Shown here: positions 61,301 to 64,000 of the stretch, piece by piece
Layout of the letters: every line of letters starts with the position of its first letter
Position numbering within the stretch: position 1 is the stretch's first letter
Source of the DNA: Lyophyllum atratum
Taxonomy: Eukaryota > Basidiomycota > Agaricomycetes > Agaricales > Lyophyllaceae
Assembly: GCA_014905825.1 (NCBI GenBank)
Contig: JACGCN010000006.1
Span: 2,046,001 to 2,110,000 of the forward strand
Direction: 5' to 3'
Length of the DNA stretch: 64,000 nucleotides
Notes under the pieces: model-generated
Told to the model about the DNA's origin: nothing
Seen by the model: only the letters and a program-made list of their open reading frames with translations
Databases searched by the model: none
Position numbers and translations under genes: made by a program

Positions 61301-61722
61301 CGTCAAACATATGACAGCCGAACTTCAAGTATTTTGCAGTGGCCAGGCGTGAAGAATACGTCAAAAGGCTGCGTTGTCTCAGCTAGCCAGACGGCAGATC
61401 GAGAACGAATTGATGTATCTCGCACGAACGCTTATATTTGAAAACGCCAGAAATGAAAAGGAGATTGGTAACACAGAAATTTGAGGTAAGAGTACGTTTG
61501 AGAGTCCACACACCATCCTAAAGCAAAACATTTGGGTATTGTATATGAGTAGATGTAGCCGCTTCTTGCCTTGCATGCAACTGTGTGCAGAAGGCGCCCA
61601 GTGAGAAGGTCATCGAAAGGGAGTACAATAGTGAGTGAAAGGAGAGTTTTTGTAGATCCGGGTTTCAGCATACAATGTCGAGTACAGTCAGGGAGATAGC
61701 AACGTTGATCGGTCCTGCAGGC
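58383..61722. other. Gene-poor 3.3-kb region
   Basis: Only short overlapping frames are present on both strands, none with family features, splice continuity or biased codon use. It may hold the missing 5' exon of the third Zn2Cys6 gene at its left end and 3' UTR of the MAP kinase kinase at its right end. Decayed mobile-element sequence is possible, but I see no terminal repeats. Confidence 0.5.
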
Positions 61723-63511
61723 TTATCTCTTCGGAGAAGAGTCAGAGTTGGCGCTTGGAGACCCATTGGATTCTCGACTCTGGGATGGTCGGGAGCCAGA
61801 ACTGGTACTTGGCCTTGACCTGCTGGGCTAAAAATCAAGGTGAAGAATGCTGTGATGCACGACTTACTTGTCTGATTTACGATTCGGAGGCTTTGGCGGC
61901 TTTCCAGGCCAGTCCCAAACCTGGTGGATCCATCTTGCCATGGGTACATCCTGTTTCATGACATTGGCGATCCAAGGGTGAGCAAGCATGTCTCTCGGGG
62001 TGGGCCGTGTCAAAGCGTCCACGATCAGGCTGTTCTGGTATCAACGATCGCGTATCATGTCATTTCGGTCAGGGACTGACGTTTGCTTTATGAAATCCTT
62101 CATGTCATCACTCCAATTGACACCAGGTTCGTCCTCAAGTCGGGGCGGCTGCACCAGATGTGTCATCAGAAATCGATCAAGCACGGATCCGAAGTACACA
62201 CCTCGCCCGTTGTGATGTACATCATCAGTTCAATGGGAGGAAGGTCGTTGGGAAAAGGGAAGCGGTTTTGGACAAGTTCGAGGAGGGAGATTCCCGTTGA
62301 CCACACGTCGGACCGAATGGTATACTCATGTCCGCAGATTCGCTCTGGCTGTAGTATGAAGATCAAATGTCAAGAGCTGAAACGCACACGAAAGAGTGTG
62401 GACTGACGGCCATGTAGAAGCTGGTGCCCGTGAAGGTACCCGCAAGCGAATCAACTAGTTCACCAGAGACGCCAAAATCACACAACTTGACAACACCGTC
62501 ACGAGAGAGGAGGATGTTAGATGGCTTGATATCTCTATGGATCGTTTTCTTCGTATGGAGGTATGCCAGACCCTGTAAAACCTGCGACAAGACCTGTTAG
62601 TTCTGTTGAGAAATCCACGAAGTCGCTTGGCTTACGCCTTCAGCCAAGCAGCCTGCAATCATCTCCCCCACGATAGCACCTCGGTCCTTGATACGCTTGC
62701 CAACAGATTCTAGACTCCCTCCTTCGCACAAATCCATGAGAATTTTTACTTCGCTGGATGAAGGGGACATGTATGCTCCGTAAAATTGAATGATATTGAC
62801 ATGCTTGGTGGAGGAAATGATAGAGACTTCGCGCAGCAGTTGCTTCATGGGCGCTTCACGAGTGGTGATCGTTTTGCGAGCCATGATTGTCCCTGTGCGT
62901 TTATCCTTGACCTTGTGAACGGCACCGCCTGCGCCTTCTCCGAGGCGTTCGATCTCTTCCAGGACATCATCTGACCAGGTCAAAGGAGCATCGTTTGGAT
63001 TGTTCAGATTATCGAGCAATCCCTTCACATCTACGACGCCACCATTGGAGGACCCGGAAGGCTTTGGGGGGAGGCATGTGGAAACATCGACGGCCAATGG
63101 AGGACGAATGGTCATCTCTTCTAAGGGGCCGGTATGGAGCTCGAGGGGACCACCAGGACCGCCGTAATAACTGCCAAAGAGAGGCGAGTCGCTGCCTGAA
63201 TCCGAGGGTTGAGCACTGGGCCCCGAGCCAGGGATCTTAAGACGGATAACGGGAGGATTTGGAGTAGCAGTCCTCGATGGAGGTGTTGGGATGTTGAGGG
63301 TCAATGGAAGCGGCGATCTGCCTGGGGGGGAAAGAGTTGGAGGCTTTGGGCCTTTGCGAATGGTAAGAGGTGGTGTAGGAGCGAGGCTCGAGGGCAACGG
63401 CGACGGCGATCTGGTATTCAGACGAGGACCAACGGGGCGCTGCATGATGGTGGTCTTGGCCTCCATCGCGGACGTTGTGGTCAAGGTTACTGTGACAAGG
63501 CCACTCATCAT
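61723..63511 (-). CDS. MAP kinase kinase (MEK)
   Basis: This dual-specificity kinase activates a MAP kinase. Six exons (62636-63511, 62408-62581, 62202-62348, 62081-62148, 61868-62029, 61723-61822) encode 508 residues. A Pro/Ser-rich N-terminus precedes the kinase domain: glycine loop LGEGAGGAV, catalytic loop [29 protein letters not shown] with the Ser/Thr activation sites of MKKs, and APE-type MAPERICG. The C-terminus is Ser/Arg-rich. It is closest in layout to the cell-wall-integrity or pheromone MKKs; I cannot decide which. The start is at 63511 or a few codons downstream (ATG 63466). Confidence 0.93.
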
Positions 63512-64000
63512 TTACGTTGGTCTTGACAAAAGGGGAAGTCCAACGGAAGTATAATTCCAGCGCTCATAAGATATCCATGAGTCTTCCAATCTAAGTAGAT
63601 GGCCATCGCGACTTCAAGTACTCGACATGCTCAGTCCTGCCGTTGTTCGACCAGCACAAAACTCATCAATCCAAGGAGCTAGTAGCCATCTAGCGACACC
63701 AACACTGTATTTGCCGTTGTTGTGCTGCGTCCATCCGTATATAGGACTCAGCGTGCTATGGATCCTAGAGACGCCCAACTGACGCCCAGGACTGATCTAT
63801 GACATCCTCCGCAGTGCCACCGCCGCACCGCGGATTGACAAGCCTGCCCCGTACCTTCCGACCACATCTCACCACAGCCGGCCGTTACCGCCTAGTGATA
63901 TCGGGTTGCTGATATCTGCGCGTTAATATTCCAACCCCTGTAGCGCCGACCTCTATAATATGATTGTTAAAGTCTTGAGGAGAGCCTGAATCCTCAAAGC
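63512..64000. promoter_or_regulatory. Upstream region of the MAP kinase kinase gene
   Basis: These 489 bp lie before the MKK start codon and run to the window edge. No coding frame is supported, and a gene beyond the edge could begin here. Confidence 0.4.

Overview
The window is nuclear DNA from a filamentous fungus, most likely an agaricomycete (Basidiomycota). The grounds are very dense, short introns (mostly 45-65 nt), compact spacing, long serine/proline-rich proteins, and a gene set typical of mushrooms (Zn2Cys6 regulators, Pho80-type cyclin, pepsin-like protease, lysozyme-like secreted enzyme). All splice models were built by hand: GT-AG (or GC-AG) sites, phase continuity across every junction, and agreement with known protein families. 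No search was run.

Layout. 1-4.5 kb: 3' part of the chromatin remodeller CHD1 (+). 5.3-13.6 kb, minus strand: a small membrane protein, splicing factor SLU7, Golgi tether COG7 and snRNA-activating subunit SNAPC3. 13.7-16.6 kb: a secreted repeat protein (+). 17.0-29.7 kb: two related Zn2Cys6 regulators pointing outward around RNase H2 subunit B, an uncharacterised disordered protein and 2-methylcitrate dehydratase. 29.9-37.7 kb, minus strand: a second small secreted protein, ATP sulfurylase MET3, a single-pass membrane protein and ER oxidase ERO1. 38.2-48.2 kb: vigilin/Scp160 (+), converging with the U2 snRNP protein SR140/U2SURP, then protein phosphatase 5 (both -). 48.6-64 kb: a lysozyme-like secreted protein (-), a Pho80-type cyclin (+), a conserved unknown (-), a pepsin-like protease (+), a MITE-like element, a third Zn2Cys6 protein (-), a 3.3 kb gene-poor stretch and a MAP kinase kinase (-).

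Most genes are housekeeping: transcription and chromatin (CHD1, SNAPC3), splicing (SLU7, SR140), secretion and the ER (COG7, ERO1), sulfur and propionate metabolism (MET3, PrpD), signalling (PP5, MKK, PCL cyclin).

The most interesting signals are these. (1) Two 6-nt microexons in the paired Zn2Cys6 genes supply the third zinc-binding cysteine region, and a 5-nt microexon sits in the PP5 catalytic domain. (2) The two secreted proteins at 13.7 and 30.5 kb share an undescribed cysteine-spaced N-terminal domain but carry unrelated low-complexity tails. (3) Five GC-AG introns occur in four genes. (4) Single-base frame breaks cluster at 39.9-44.1 kb in two otherwise well-conserved genes, which may be assembly error. 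(5) A 283-bp element has 25-bp terminal inverted repeats.
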